Positions 7,425 through 16,056 of a DNA stretch of 64,000 bases are shown in pieces. Location of the stretch: positions 46,444 to 110,443 of the forward strand of contig JAOPUX010000071.1 in NCBI GenBank assembly GCA_025963285.1, in the 5' to 3' direction. The notes beneath the pieces were generated by a model. The model did no database searches. It was not told the DNA's origin and saw nothing but the letters and a program-made list of their open reading frames with translations. The translations under genes were made by a program, and so were the position numbers. The first letter of the stretch is position 1. Every line of letters starts with the position of its first letter. This DNA is from Jatrophihabitans sp. (GTDB lineage: Bacteria > Actinomycetota > Actinomycetes > Mycobacteriales > Jatrophihabitantaceae).

Positions 7425-8921
7425 GTGCACGCGGAGGTTTCGGACGGCGAGCCCGTCGAGGTCGGTATCGCGCAGGGGATCTTCCGCGGCCGGGCCGCGG
7501 GTGGTGTCTCATGGTTCAAGGGCATCCCGTACGCGGCCGCGCCGGTCGGCCCGAACCGCTTCGCCGCCCCTGCCCCGCCCCCGCGCCACGACGGGGTCGC
7601 CGACGCCGCTGACTACGGCCCCACCGTCTCGACGCCGCCGCAGCGCTCGCCGGTCATGGACGCGCTGCTGCCCGACCCGGTCCGCCCGGGGGTCAACGGC
7701 TTGAACCTCAACGTCTGGACGCCTGACGTCACCGGCCGCCTGCCCGTGCTCGTGTGGCTGCATGGTGGCGGGTTCGCCACCGGCGCCGGTTCCACCACTG
7801 CATTCGACGGCACGGCATTCGCGCATCACGGTGTCGTCACGGTGACGCTGAACTATCGGCTGGCGGTCGAGGGATTCCTCCGGCTGCCCGGCGCGCCGTC
7901 GAACAGGGGCCTGCTCGACCAGATCGCGGCACTCGAGTGGATCCGGGACAACATCGAACACTTCGGTGGCGACCCGGCCCGCGTGACTGTGGCAGGGGAG
8001 TCGGCGGGCGCGATGAGCGTGCTGACGCTGCTGGCGATGCCCCGCACGAAGGGTCTGATCCGGCGGGCTATCTCCCAGAGCGGGGACGGTCACCACGTCC
8101 ACCCGGTCGAACTGGCCGATGCGGTGGCGGCCGAACTCTGTGCCGAGCTGGGGATCGACCGGACGGTGGCAGCGATCGCCGCGGTGCCCCTGCCCCTGCT
8201 GCACGCCGCCACCAACGTGGTGCTCAACAGGTTCACCGGCGGCGCCGATCCGCGCTATCCGCAGCTGCGGCGCTTGATCCTGCAGCCGGTGATCGACGGC
8301 GACACCCTGCTCGAACATCCCGTGGCTGCGGCCCGCCGGGGGATAAGCGCCGGCGTCGAGCTGTTGATCGGCACCAACTCCGACGAGTACGCGCTGTTCG
8401 TTGCCACGACGGGTATGGCGGACATGGGCGAGGACACCCTGCTGGACTCGACCGCACGCCTGGGTGTCGACGCCCCGGCGATGGTCGCCGCTTACCGCGC
8501 CCAACTACCCGACGCCGACCCCGCGGAGCTCTTCGTCGCCATCCAGTCAGACTGGTTCTGCCGGGTCCCGACCATCCGGTTCGTCGAGGCCCGCGCGCTC
8601 GCGGCGGCAGACAGCCACGTCTACGAGTTCGCCTGGCGCCCTCCGACCTACGGCGGCAGGCTCGGGGCATGCCACACCCTCGAGATCCCGTTCGTCTTCG
8701 ACACGCTCGCCGATCCCTGGGGCCGGGCGCTACGCGGCGATGCCGCGCCCCAATCGCTGGCCAACGAGGTCCACACGGCATGGGCCAGCTTCGTGCGCTC
8801 CGGCGATCCGGGCTGGCCGCCCTACGGGTCGCAGCGGATCCTGCGCCGCTTCGACCTGCAGAGCGCCACGATCACCGATCCGGACGTCACCCGCCGTGAG
8901 GCGTGGGCGGGCATCCTCTGA
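7425..8921 (+). CDS. Carboxylesterase, type B
   Basis: A 498-residue alpha/beta-hydrolase of the carboxylesterase/lipase type B family, expected to hydrolyse an ester such as the product of the divergent Baeyer-Villiger monooxygenase. The triad is visible: Ser193 in GESAGA, Glu321 in GTNSDEYALF and His417 in CHTLEIPFVF. The oxyanion-hole motif HGGGF lies near residue 113. I chose the GTG at 7425 because GAAGGA sits seven bases upstream; the ATG at 7386 lies inside a likely -10 box. No signal peptide is seen, so it is probably cytoplasmic. The stop converges on the fused CaiB gene after 13 nt. Confidence 0.9.
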   Translation: MHAEVSDGEPVEVGIAQGIFRGRAAGGVSWFKGIPYAAAPVGPNRFAAPAPPPRHDGVADAADYGPTVSTPPQRSPVMDALLPDPVRPGVNGLNLNVWTPDVTGRLPVLVWLHGGGFATGAGSTTAFDGTAFAHHGVVTVTLNYRLAVEGFLRLPGAPSNRGLLDQIAALEWIRDNIEHFGGDPARVTVAGESAGAMSVLTLLAMPRTKGLIRRAISQSGDGHHVHPVELADAVAAELCAELGIDRTVAAIAAVPLPLLHAATNVVLNRFTGGADPRYPQLRRLILQPVIDGDTLLEHPVAAARRGISAGVELLIGTNSDEYALFVATTGMADMGEDTLLDSTARLGVDAPAMVAAYRAQLPDADPAELFVAIQSDWFCRVPTIRFVEARALAAADSHVYEFAWRPPTYGGRLGACHTLEIPFVFDTLADPWGRALRGDAAPQSLANEVHTAWASFVRSGDPGWPPYGSQRILRRFDLQSATITDPDVTRREAWAGIL

Positions 8922-8938
8922 GCGGTCTACGAGCTCAG
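8918..8938. terminator. Short inverted repeat between convergent stops
   Basis: CTGAGC and GCTCAG arms (8918-8923 and 8933-8938) form a 6-bp stem spanning the stop codons of the esterase (+) and the fused CaiB gene (-). The stem is weak and has no T-run, so a terminator role is only possible. Confidence 0.25.
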
Positions 8939-11214
8939 CGGTACCCGGTGCCGGCGACCGACTGCATAGCCTCGCCCTGAACGACGATCCCGTCCTCGAC
9001 CAGCTGGTCGATGAGCGCAGCATCCAGGCCGGCCTCCCTGAGGATCTGTCGGCTGTGCTGGCCCTTGCCGCAGGCGACCATCATCGACGGCTGACCGTAA
9101 CGGCCGAATCTCACATAGCTGCGCGGCAGGTAGGTCTCGGCGCCGTCCGGCCAGACGACCTTGCCGATGTGCCCGTCGGCGATGGTCGTCGGGTCGAGGA
9201 GCAGCTCCTTGTTGTCGCGTCCGCGGGCGACCGTGCCACCGAAGGGCTCGAGCCGAGCACGGATCGCGCTGCTCGGCAGCTCGGCGAAGGCCGCCGCCAG
9301 CGCCTCTGCTAGGTCGTCCGGCTCGGCGCGGTCAGGATCGATCAGGCCGGTGTCCACGGCCGCCTGCGCCGATGGCAGCTGGATGCGCACCCACCCGTCG
9401 GCGCAGCGGTAGTAGCGGGACAGCGGTGTCGGCCCCGGATAGTCACGCCCGCCGAGTTCAGCCGACGGTCGGCCCGCGAAGCGCACCAGCTCACCGCTCT
9501 GCATGAACGTCGAAGACTCGATCAGCGATGAGTTCACCGCCTGGCCCTGCCCCGAGACAGCGCGGCGATAGAGGGCCGCCACCGTGCCGAGCGCGGCCAG
9601 GCAGGCGACCGTCACGTCGTTGACGGCGACGGTGCAGAACACCGGCTCGGCGTCCCCCCCCTGGGCCTGCATGATGCCGGTGAGCGCCTGCACCACCGGG
9701 TCGTAGCCAGGCAGGTCGCCGAGCGGGCCGACGCCGCCATAGCCGGTGATCGACATCGTCACGATGTCCGGCTTGACCGCCCGTAGCGAGTCGAGGTCCA
9801 GGCCCAGCCGGGTGAGCACGCCGGGCCGGAAGTTGTCCAGGACGACATCGCTCGCACCGACGAGCGCCAGGAATGCCGCGTGACCACGTGGATCGCGCAG
9901 GTCGATCGACAGGCCACGCTGGCCACGGTGCAGCATGTGCCCCCGCAGCCGGAACTCGTCGCCCCGGGGCGTCTCCACCTTGATCACGTCGGCGCCTAGC
10001 GCGGCGAGCAGCTGACCTGCGTAGGGCCCTGCGAGCACGGTACCGAGGTCGAGTACGCGGTGGCCCGCAAGAGGCCCGGCGGCGCCCGTCACCGGGCTCT
10101 GACGCACCGCCCGGATCGAGTCCGCACCAGCACGGCGTTCGTCCCAGGCGGCGGTGTCGGCAAAGCGCCGGGGTCGATGGGCGAGCGAGTGGCCGGAGAA
10201 CCGCAGCGGATGCCCGCCCATGACGACCGGTCCGACGAGTGGATCGTCGAGCTCGACGCGCTGGCCCAGTGCGGCGACCTGCGCGTGGTCCAGCCAGTCG
10301 TCCCGGTCGTTGACCGGGCTGGACGGGCAGCCGGCAGCAGCGAACTCTGCGAGCCACTCGTCACGGCCCTTGCGACGGAAGCCCTCGGCGATTCGGGCTC
10401 GCACACCATCGCGCAGGTCGACTGCGTAGATCTCCTCGCGGCTGGCCCTGATGCGCGGCTCGTCGAGGATGTCCATCGTGCCCAGGAGGCCGAACGCGAT
10501 GTCCTGGAACTTCGCCCCCAGCGCTCCGAGGAAGAGCCATCGGCCATCCGCGCACTGGTAAGGGCCGAATGCCGGGTTCGGCCCGCCCGGGCCGACCGTG
10601 GTGCTCGGCAGCGGTAGCAGCGGATCGGTGAACATCGTCGTCGTGGCAGCGACGATCGCACCGTGCAGTGCATCGACGACGACGCTCTGGCCCACACCGC
10701 TACGGGCCAGCTCGACGAGCGCGGCGATCCCGCAGGTGGCGCCCCAGGCGCCCTGGAGGTAGCTGGCAAACGGATAGACGCAGTCGACGGGGGCACCGCT
10801 GAACGAGGTCTGCCGTCGAGCGATGCCGTACTCGGCCTGCATCATCCGATCCATCGTCAGGGCATCCGCGGCGTTTCCCGGCCGCCAGGTCGGCAGGTGC
10901 AGGTGCACCTGGGGCTGCGACAGGGGCGCATCGATCGTCAGGCCGAGCTCGCCTGCGACGCCCGCGTCCGAGGTGACGACGAGATCGGCAGTCGCACTGA
11001 GCGCGGTGGCCACCTCGACCGGCACGATCGTCTTGCCTCGGCTCCACATCACCGAGCCGGGGAGTTCGGCCGCATCCACGGTGGCGAACTCGGCCCGGAT
11101 GACGTCGGCGCCGAGGTCGGCGAGCAGCATCGTCGCCACGGGTCCGGCGATTCCGCTGGTGGTGTCGATGACGCGTAGGGCTTGAAGCGGGCCGCCGGGG
11201 ATCGGTGCGGTCAT
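8935..11214 (-). CDS. Fused CaiB/BaiF CoA-transferase, two domains
   Basis: A 759-residue protein made of two class III (CaiB/BaiF) CoA-transferase domains in tandem, about residues 8-350 and 380-759. These enzymes move CoA between carboxylic acids or act as acyl-CoA racemases, through an Asp that forms an enzyme anhydride. Aligned by eye with the other family members here, the catalytic Asp is present in the second half (Asp533, VNDVTVACLAALG) but is Ser151 in the first half (YPFASYLQGAWG). The second half also has the strong family start VLDLGTVLAGPYAGQLLAALGADVIKV, cited here only by its ends VLDLG and GADVIKV. The start overlaps the stop of the epoxide hydrolase gene (ATGA), so the two are translationally coupled. 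Confidence 0.9.
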   Translation of the reverse strand: MTAPIPGGPLQALRVIDTTSGIAGPVATMLLADLGADVIRAEFATVDAAELPGSVMWSRGKTIVPVEVATALSATADLVVTSDAGVAGELGLTIDAPLSQPQVHLHLPTWRPGNAADALTMDRMMQAEYGIARRQTSFSGAPVDCVYPFASYLQGAWGATCGIAALVELARSGVGQSVVVDALHGAIVAATTTMFTDPLLPLPSTTVGPGGPNPAFGPYQCADGRWLFLGALGAKFQDIAFGLLGTMDILDEPRIRASREEIYAVDLRDGVRARIAEGFRRKGRDEWLAEFAAAGCPSSPVNDRDDWLDHAQVAALGQRVELDDPLVGPVVMGGHPLRFSGHSLAHRPRRFADTAAWDERRAGADSIRAVRQSPVTGAAGPLAGHRVLDLGTVLAGPYAGQLLAALGADVIKVETPRGDEFRLRGHMLHRGQRGLSIDLRDPRGHAAFLALVGASDVVLDNFRPGVLTRLGLDLDSLRAVKPDIVTMSITGYGGVGPLGDLPGYDPVVQALTGIMQAQGGDAEPVFCTVAVNDVTVACLAALGTVAALYRRAVSGQGQAVNSSLIESSTFMQSGELVRFAGRPSAELGGRDYPGPTPLSRYYRCADGWVRIQLPSAQAAVDTGLIDPDRAEPDDLAEALAAAFAELPSSAIRARLEPFGGTVARGRDNKELLLDPTTIADGHIGKVVWPDGAETYLPRSYVRFGRYGQPSMMVACGKGQHSRQILREAGLDAALIDQLVEDGIVVQGEAMQSVAGTGYR

Positions 11215-12362
11215 TGGGGGAGTCCCTCCTCATCGGGCTCGTCGGCGAAGAATCCGCGCAGGTCGTCCACCAGCAATTGGGGGGTCTCCAGCGCGGCGAA
11301 GTGGCCACCCCGGGGCATCGGTGTCCAGCGGCGGACGTCGTAGTGGTCCTCAGCGATCGTGCGAGACGCCGGGTAGACGTCACCCGGGAATGCGGCGTAC
11401 GCGGTCGGGACGGTGACGTAGCGGCGCGGCGCGGCGTCACGTCGATCCTCGAAGTAGAGACGAGCCGAGGAGCCCGCAGTCCCGGTCATCCAGTATGTGG
11501 TGATGTTGGCCAGCAGCTCGTCACGGCTGATCGTCGACTCGAGATCTCCGTTGCAGTCGGTCCAACTCCGGAACTTCTCCACGATCCATGCCGCCTGCCC
11601 GGCGGGCGAGTCGACCAGAGCATGGGCCAGCGTCTGCGGGGTCGTCGACTGCACTGCTGCGTAGCCGCTCTGCTCGGCCCGCACGGCATCCTGCGCAGCG
11701 ATGACCAGCCTCTCCTCGGGGGTGGGCTCACGGTCTCTCGGCCGCAGGCTGCTGGGGAGCAGCGTGAGGTGCAGACCGGTGAGCCGCTCGGGTGCCGCGG
11801 TGGCCAGGTGCGTGCCGACGACGGAGCCGAAGTCGGTGCCGTGCACCCCGACCCGCGGATAGCCGAGGTGCTCGATCAGCTCGATCAGTGCCGTGGCGAT
11901 GCGCCGTGTGCTCCAGCCGAAGTCGGTGGTTGGCCCACTCCATCCGAAGCCGGGCAGGCTGGGGGCGATCACGTGAAAGGCGTGCCCCACACGGCCACCG
12001 TGGCTGGTCGGGTCGACCAACGGTCCGATTATCCTCAGGAACTCGGCGCTCGTGCTCGGCCAGCCGTGCAGCAGCAGGAGCGGCCGGGCCATGGGATGGG
12101 CCGAGCGTACGTGCAGGAAGTGCAGCCGTTGACCTCCTGTCGTCGTCACGAACTGCGGCCAGGCGTTGAGGCCGGCCTCGGCCGCACGCCAGTCGAACGA
12201 GGCGAGCCAGTAGTCGCAGAGTTCGCGCAGGTAGGCGGTGTCGGTGCCGTAGTCCCAGCGGCTGCCAGGCAGCTGATCCGGCCAACGGGTGCGCGCGAGT
12301 CGCTCATGCAGATCGGTGAGCGCGGCGTCGGAGACCTCGACGCGGAAGCGCTCGATGTGCAC
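11211..12362 (-). CDS. Epoxide hydrolase, EphA/sEH-like alpha/beta hydrolase, copy 1
   Basis: A 383-residue epoxide hydrolase with the N-terminal EHN extension (residues 1-110, with TRWPDQLPGSRWDYGTD) followed by the alpha/beta-hydrolase core. The oxyanion motif is HGWPS (99-103), the nucleophile is Asp177 in GVHGTDFGS, and the His is in PRGGHFAALE near the C-terminus. Tyr residues of the cap that polarise the epoxide are likely in TTYWMTGTAGSSARLYFE. It would open an epoxide from a monooxygenase to a diol. The start is GTG at 12362 with GGAGG five bases upstream. It heads an operon with the fused CaiB gene. A paralogue is at 46264-47454. Confidence 0.92.
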   Translation of the reverse strand: MHIERFRVEVSDAALTDLHERLARTRWPDQLPGSRWDYGTDTAYLRELCDYWLASFDWRAAEAGLNAWPQFVTTTGGQRLHFLHVRSAHPMARPLLLLHGWPSTSAEFLRIIGPLVDPTSHGGRVGHAFHVIAPSLPGFGWSGPTTDFGWSTRRIATALIELIEHLGYPRVGVHGTDFGSVVGTHLATAAPERLTGLHLTLLPSSLRPRDREPTPEERLVIAAQDAVRAEQSGYAAVQSTTPQTLAHALVDSPAGQAAWIVEKFRSWTDCNGDLESTISRDELLANITTYWMTGTAGSSARLYFEDRRDAAPRRYVTVPTAYAAFPGDVYPASRTIAEDHYDVRRWTPMPRGGHFAALETPQLLVDDLRGFFADEPDEEGLPQ

Positions 12363-12485
12363 GAATGCCTCCGCGGACAGTCGGTCCGGCGCGCTGAAGA
12401 GATTGGCTGGCTAGTTCTAGAAAAGCATTGCAACATAATAGTAGCGTTGCGACGGCTTAGCCCATAGGTGAATTGGCATAGCGCT

Positions 12486-12504
12486 CTTCGACGCCCCGTC
12501 GAAG
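12486..12504. repeat. Perfect hairpin in the leader of the LLM oxidoreductase gene
   Basis: CTTCGACG and CGTCGAAG form an 8-bp perfect stem around a CCC loop, 38 bp before the GTG at 12543. It could be an operator or an RNA hairpin. No T-run follows, so a simple terminator is less likely. Confidence 0.4.
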
Positions 12505-12542
12505 GGCCTCCTCGGATCTTGAACACTATTAGGGAGAGCCGC

Positions 12543-13454
12543 GTGAGCGGAGCGGCGATGTTCGGCGCGCACATCGGTCTGCAGGACGCCACACCGCAGC
12601 AGGTCGTCGAACTCGCCGTGGCTGCGGAGGAGTCGGGTTTCGGCTGGGTCTCAGTCTGGGATCACTTCTACTCCTCGGCACCGGCTGATGGCGGGTCGCT
12701 CGACGGCGTGAGCATGCACGCGCTCGTCGCTGCCGCGACCCGGCGGGTCCGCTGTGGCTCGCTTGTCTACTCCGCCTCGTACCGGCACCCCGCGGTGATC
12801 GCCAAGGCAGCCGCGACCATCGACCAGATCTCCGGCGGACGCGCCGAGGTGGGGGTGGGTGCCGGGTTCTCCGTCCGCGAGCACGGGGCCTACGGCATCA
12901 CCCTGCTTCCGCCGGGCCAGCGGATGGATCTCCTTGACGAGGCGGTCCGCTGCGTGCGCTCGCTGCTGCACACTCCGCGCTCCAGTATCGAGGGAACGTA
13001 CTTCACCTTGACCGACGCGCGCTGCGATCCACGGCCGATTCAGCCACACCTCCCGGTATGGGTGGGCGGGATCGGCGAACGACGCACCCTGCGGATCGTG
13101 GCGGAGCTGGCAGACGGCTGGAATGCGCCGTTCCTCTCCCCGGAGCAGTTCGCGACCAAGCGCGCCGTGCTGCTGAGGCACTGCGCGGAGGTGGGCCGGG
13201 ACCCCGGCGAGATACGGTGCGCCGCCAACGTCGGCATAGGTATCGGTGATGCGGCGCTGGCCCATCACTTCGCCACGATGGGCGACACCACGCATGCCAC
13301 CGTGGACGCCGTGGTCACCGGGCGGGGGCAGCTGCTGGTCGATCAGATCGGCCGGTGGCTGGAGGCCGGGGCCGACCAGGTGAACTTCACTTGGCGCGCA
13401 CCCTTCGACCGCGGCGCGATGGAGGCCATCGCCGAGGCGATCAGTGCCTGGTGA
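12543..13454 (+). CDS. LLM class F420-dependent oxidoreductase
   Basis: A 303-residue TIM-barrel protein of the luciferase-like monooxygenase superfamily, in the F420-dependent branch common in actinomycetes. Visible marks are FGWVSVWDHFYSS at the N-terminus, IDQISGGRAEVGVGAGF in the middle and HLPVWVGGIGERRTLRIVA, the usual cofactor-phosphate region. It would reduce or oxidise a substrate by hydride transfer with F420, although FMN cannot be excluded. The GTG at 12543 was preferred to the ATG at 12468 because AGGGAGAG lies just upstream, and because the longer version would translate through a hairpin and AT-rich leader. It is monocistronic and divergent from the epoxide hydrolase. Confidence 0.88.
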   Translation: MSGAAMFGAHIGLQDATPQQVVELAVAAEESGFGWVSVWDHFYSSAPADGGSLDGVSMHALVAAATRRVRCGSLVYSASYRHPAVIAKAAATIDQISGGRAEVGVGAGFSVREHGAYGITLLPPGQRMDLLDEAVRCVRSLLHTPRSSIEGTYFTLTDARCDPRPIQPHLPVWVGGIGERRTLRIVAELADGWNAPFLSPEQFATKRAVLLRHCAEVGRDPGEIRCAANVGIGIGDAALAHHFATMGDTTHATVDAVVTGRGQLLVDQIGRWLEAGADQVNFTWRAPFDRGAMEAIAEAISAW

Positions 13455-13677
13455 AGCGCGCCTCGGCAGGTCTGCAATTATGGTAGCCAGCAAGCGTGCG
13501 GGGGGTCAGGATTAGGCCTGTGCGCAGGGGCTACAGCCTCGTAATCAAGGTCAAACTATCGAGCAAGTATGTTAGACTCCATGAGATAGATGTCAGTAGT
13601 CGGCCGCCACTCGGAGACGCCGCGACCCTTGTCGCAGGGCCGGATCCGCCGGGGTCGTAGTTCGCCGAGAGGATCCC

Positions 13678-15165
13678 ATGACGAGGCCGTTCGAGGTAGC
13701 CATCATCGGTGCCGGGATGTCCGGGCTGTTCCTCGCCCACCACCTCAAAGAGGCCGGGATCACCTACCAGATCTTCGAGCGCCGTGATGGCGTCGGCGGC
13801 ACGTGGCACGACAACACCTACCCCGGGCTGCACGTGGATGTCGCCACGCGCCGCTATGAGTTCCCCTTCGCGCGGAGCAATAAGTGGTCCAAGCGCTACG
13901 CGCCGGGCAGCGAGATCCGTGGGTACTTCGAGTCCTTCGCCAAGACCGACGGACTGCTGCCCAACATCCGCTTCAGCGAGGAGGTCACCGAGGCGCGCTG
14001 GACCGACGGTCGCTGGGTGCTCTCGACCTCGAAGGGCAATCGGGTCGAGGCGGCTGTCGTCGTGGCAGCGACCGGCTTCCTGCGGGTGCCGCGCCGTCCA
14101 GCCATCCCCGGTGCCGAGTCGTTCGCCGGCCCGTCGTTCCACTCGTCTGAGTGGAACCACGACGTGGACCTGCGAGGTAAGCGCATCGGCATCATCGGTA
14201 CCGGCTCCAGCGGGATCCAGATCGTCAGCGAGCTCGGCCGTGCCAATCACGACGTCACCCACTTCATCCGAACCCCTCAGTGGATGCAGGTCCGTGCGAA
14301 CCCCCGCGTCAACCTCGCTGAGAAGGTGCTGCTGAAGGTCCCGGCTCTGCGCCGCTACTGGGACTGGCGCACCGCGCGCAACCGGATCGAGACCGAGGGC
14401 CCCGAGACCTGGCGGCTGGAGCCTGGGCCGGAGCGTGATCGCATGACGCAGCGCTTCCACGACGAGCTGCGCAAGGCCGTCCAGGACCCGGGGCTGCTCG
14501 CGAAGCTGACGCCGACCGAGCCCCCCGGCTGCAAACGGATTCCGAAGACGCCCGACTACTACACGGTCGTCCAGCGTCCGAACGTAACCCCGGTCTTCGG
14601 CGGCATCGACCGCATCGAGCCGAACGGGATTGTCAGCGCGGACGGCGTGTTGCACGAGCTGGATGTGATCGTCTACGCCACCGGGTTCGACACCCATGCC
14701 TACATGCGGCCGATGAAGGTCGTCGGCCCCGACGACGCGACGATCGACGAGCTCTGGCGCGACGGCGTCTACTCCTACCGCGGGGTTGGGGTGCCGTCGC
14801 TGCCGAACTTCTTCCTGCTCTGCGGGCCGTTCGCCCCGGTCAACTCGCTCTCGATCCCGACCACACTGGAGCACGAGGTCGGCTTCCTGCTGCGGGTCTT
14901 CGACGAGATCAAGAAGACCGGGGCGGGGCTCGCGCCGACGGTTGCGGCGACAGAGCAGTTCCGCGCCGAGATCGGCAAGGTGTTACCCAACACCACCTAC
15001 TCACTCTGCGACAACTGGTACCGCGACCAGGCGGGCACCGCGATCATCTGGCCCTTCGTCGCCCAGCGGCACCTGGACCAGTACGCCGAGGTGAACCTCG
15101 GGGCGGAGTTCGAGTTGTTCCCGATATCCGGCGAGACCGCTCGGACCACCTCGACCGGTAGCTGA
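13678..15165 (+). CDS. FAD-dependent Baeyer-Villiger-type monooxygenase
   Basis: A 495-residue FAD/NADPH monooxygenase. The FAD site is GAGMSG (11-16), followed by GGTWHDNTYPGLHVD, and the full Baeyer-Villiger signature FAGPSFHSSEW occurs at 149-159. The NADPH site is GTGSSG, and the ATGF motif of class B monooxygenases is present in VIVYATGFDTHAY. It would convert a ketone to an ester or lactone. It differs from the two closely related monooxygenases at 5625 and 47480 and is probably specific for another ketone. The ATG at 13678 follows GAGAGGA. It heads a five-gene operon; the next start is 6 nt after its stop. Confidence 0.92.
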   Translation: MTRPFEVAIIGAGMSGLFLAHHLKEAGITYQIFERRDGVGGTWHDNTYPGLHVDVATRRYEFPFARSNKWSKRYAPGSEIRGYFESFAKTDGLLPNIRFSEEVTEARWTDGRWVLSTSKGNRVEAAVVVAATGFLRVPRRPAIPGAESFAGPSFHSSEWNHDVDLRGKRIGIIGTGSSGIQIVSELGRANHDVTHFIRTPQWMQVRANPRVNLAEKVLLKVPALRRYWDWRTARNRIETEGPETWRLEPGPERDRMTQRFHDELRKAVQDPGLLAKLTPTEPPGCKRIPKTPDYYTVVQRPNVTPVFGGIDRIEPNGIVSADGVLHELDVIVYATGFDTHAYMRPMKVVGPDDATIDELWRDGVYSYRGVGVPSLPNFFLLCGPFAPVNSLSIPTTLEHEVGFLLRVFDEIKKTGAGLAPTVAATEQFRAEIGKVLPNTTYSLCDNWYRDQAGTAIIWPFVAQRHLDQYAEVNLGAEFELFPISGETARTTSTGS

Positions 15166-15171
15166 GCGAGT

Positions 15172-16056
15172 ATGACGATCGTCGATGCCCAAGTACACGT
15201 CTGGGCTGAATCCACCCCCCAGCGGCCTTGGCCAGCGGACGCGATCGAGCCGCAGCGTGCGCTGCCGCTCGGCCCCGAGGAGCTGCTCGGGCACATGGAC
15301 CGGGCCGGCGTCGATCGGGCGGTGCTCATCCCGCCGACGTGGGAGGGCTCGCGTAACGATCTCGCGCTCGCCGCCGCACAGGCCCGTCCCCACAGGTTTG
15401 CAGTCATGGGCCGTCTCGACTGGGCGGTACCCGAGCAGGTTGCGCAGGTCGCCACCTGGCGGGACACGCCGGGCATGCTCGGCATCCGGATGTCGCTGAA
15501 CAGGGGCGACGTGGCCGGCCGGCTCCGTGCGGGCTACGACACCGGCTTCTTCGAGCTGGCCGAGGCCCACGGGGTTCCGCTGACCGTCTACGCGCCAGGT
15601 CGCTACGCGCTGTACGAGCGCATCGCCACCGACTTCCCCCAGCTGCGGATCACGGTCGACCACGTCGCCGTCGAGTCGGCCGATCGTCCGCTGCGTGCCG
15701 CCATCGCAGGCCTCCGGACCCTGGCAGCGCTGCCGAACGTGGCCGTCAAGGCTTCGGCGCTGCCCTGCTTCGTCACCGAGGCCTTCCCGTACCCGTCGAT
15801 CTCGGCGGCCGTCGGCGATCTCGTCGGCTGGTTCGGTCCGGAGCGCGTCTTCTTCGGCTCCGACCTCTCCCGGCTGCCCTGCTCCTACGAGCAGCTGGTC
15901 GAGGTCTTCGCCGATCGCACACCCGGCCTGTCTACGAGCGAGCGCCAGCTGGTGCTGGGTGATGCACTCATCGCCTGGCTCGGCTGGCCCGACCCGGCGT
16001 GTGACGTCGCCTCAACATCCTCAGCCACGACAAGCACATCTGGAGGAACGTCGTGA
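15172..16056 (+). CDS. Amidohydrolase family protein (amidohydrolase 2)
   Basis: A 294-residue metal-dependent hydrolase or decarboxylase with the amidohydrolase-2 fold. It begins VDAQVHVW, where the usual HxH metal pair is QxH, a change seen in lactonase-like members of the family. Later elements are the strand with ITVDHVAVES, which carries a metal or catalytic His, and the ending VFFGSDLSRLP with the conserved Asp. In this operon, following a Baeyer-Villiger monooxygenase, lactone hydrolysis is a reasonable guess but is not shown. Its stop overlaps the start of the fused CaiB gene by 4 nt. Confidence 0.85.
   Translation: MTIVDAQVHVWAESTPQRPWPADAIEPQRALPLGPEELLGHMDRAGVDRAVLIPPTWEGSRNDLALAAAQARPHRFAVMGRLDWAVPEQVAQVATWRDTPGMLGIRMSLNRGDVAGRLRAGYDTGFFELAEAHGVPLTVYAPGRYALYERIATDFPQLRITVDHVAVESADRPLRAAIAGLRTLAALPNVAVKASALPCFVTEAFPYPSISAAVGDLVGWFGPERVFFGSDLSRLPCSYEQLVEVFADRTPGLSTSERQLVLGDALIAWLGWPDPACDVASTSSATTSTSGGTS

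Noticed and set aside
7386..8921. ATG at 7386 as the esterase start
   Set aside because: It lies inside a likely -10 box and lacks a ribosome binding site; the GTG at 7425 has GAAGGA at good spacing.
13531..14874. 447-residue minus-strand frame over the monooxygenase at 13678
   Set aside because: Shadow of a well-supported gene; Arg/Asp/Val-rich translation with no family pattern.
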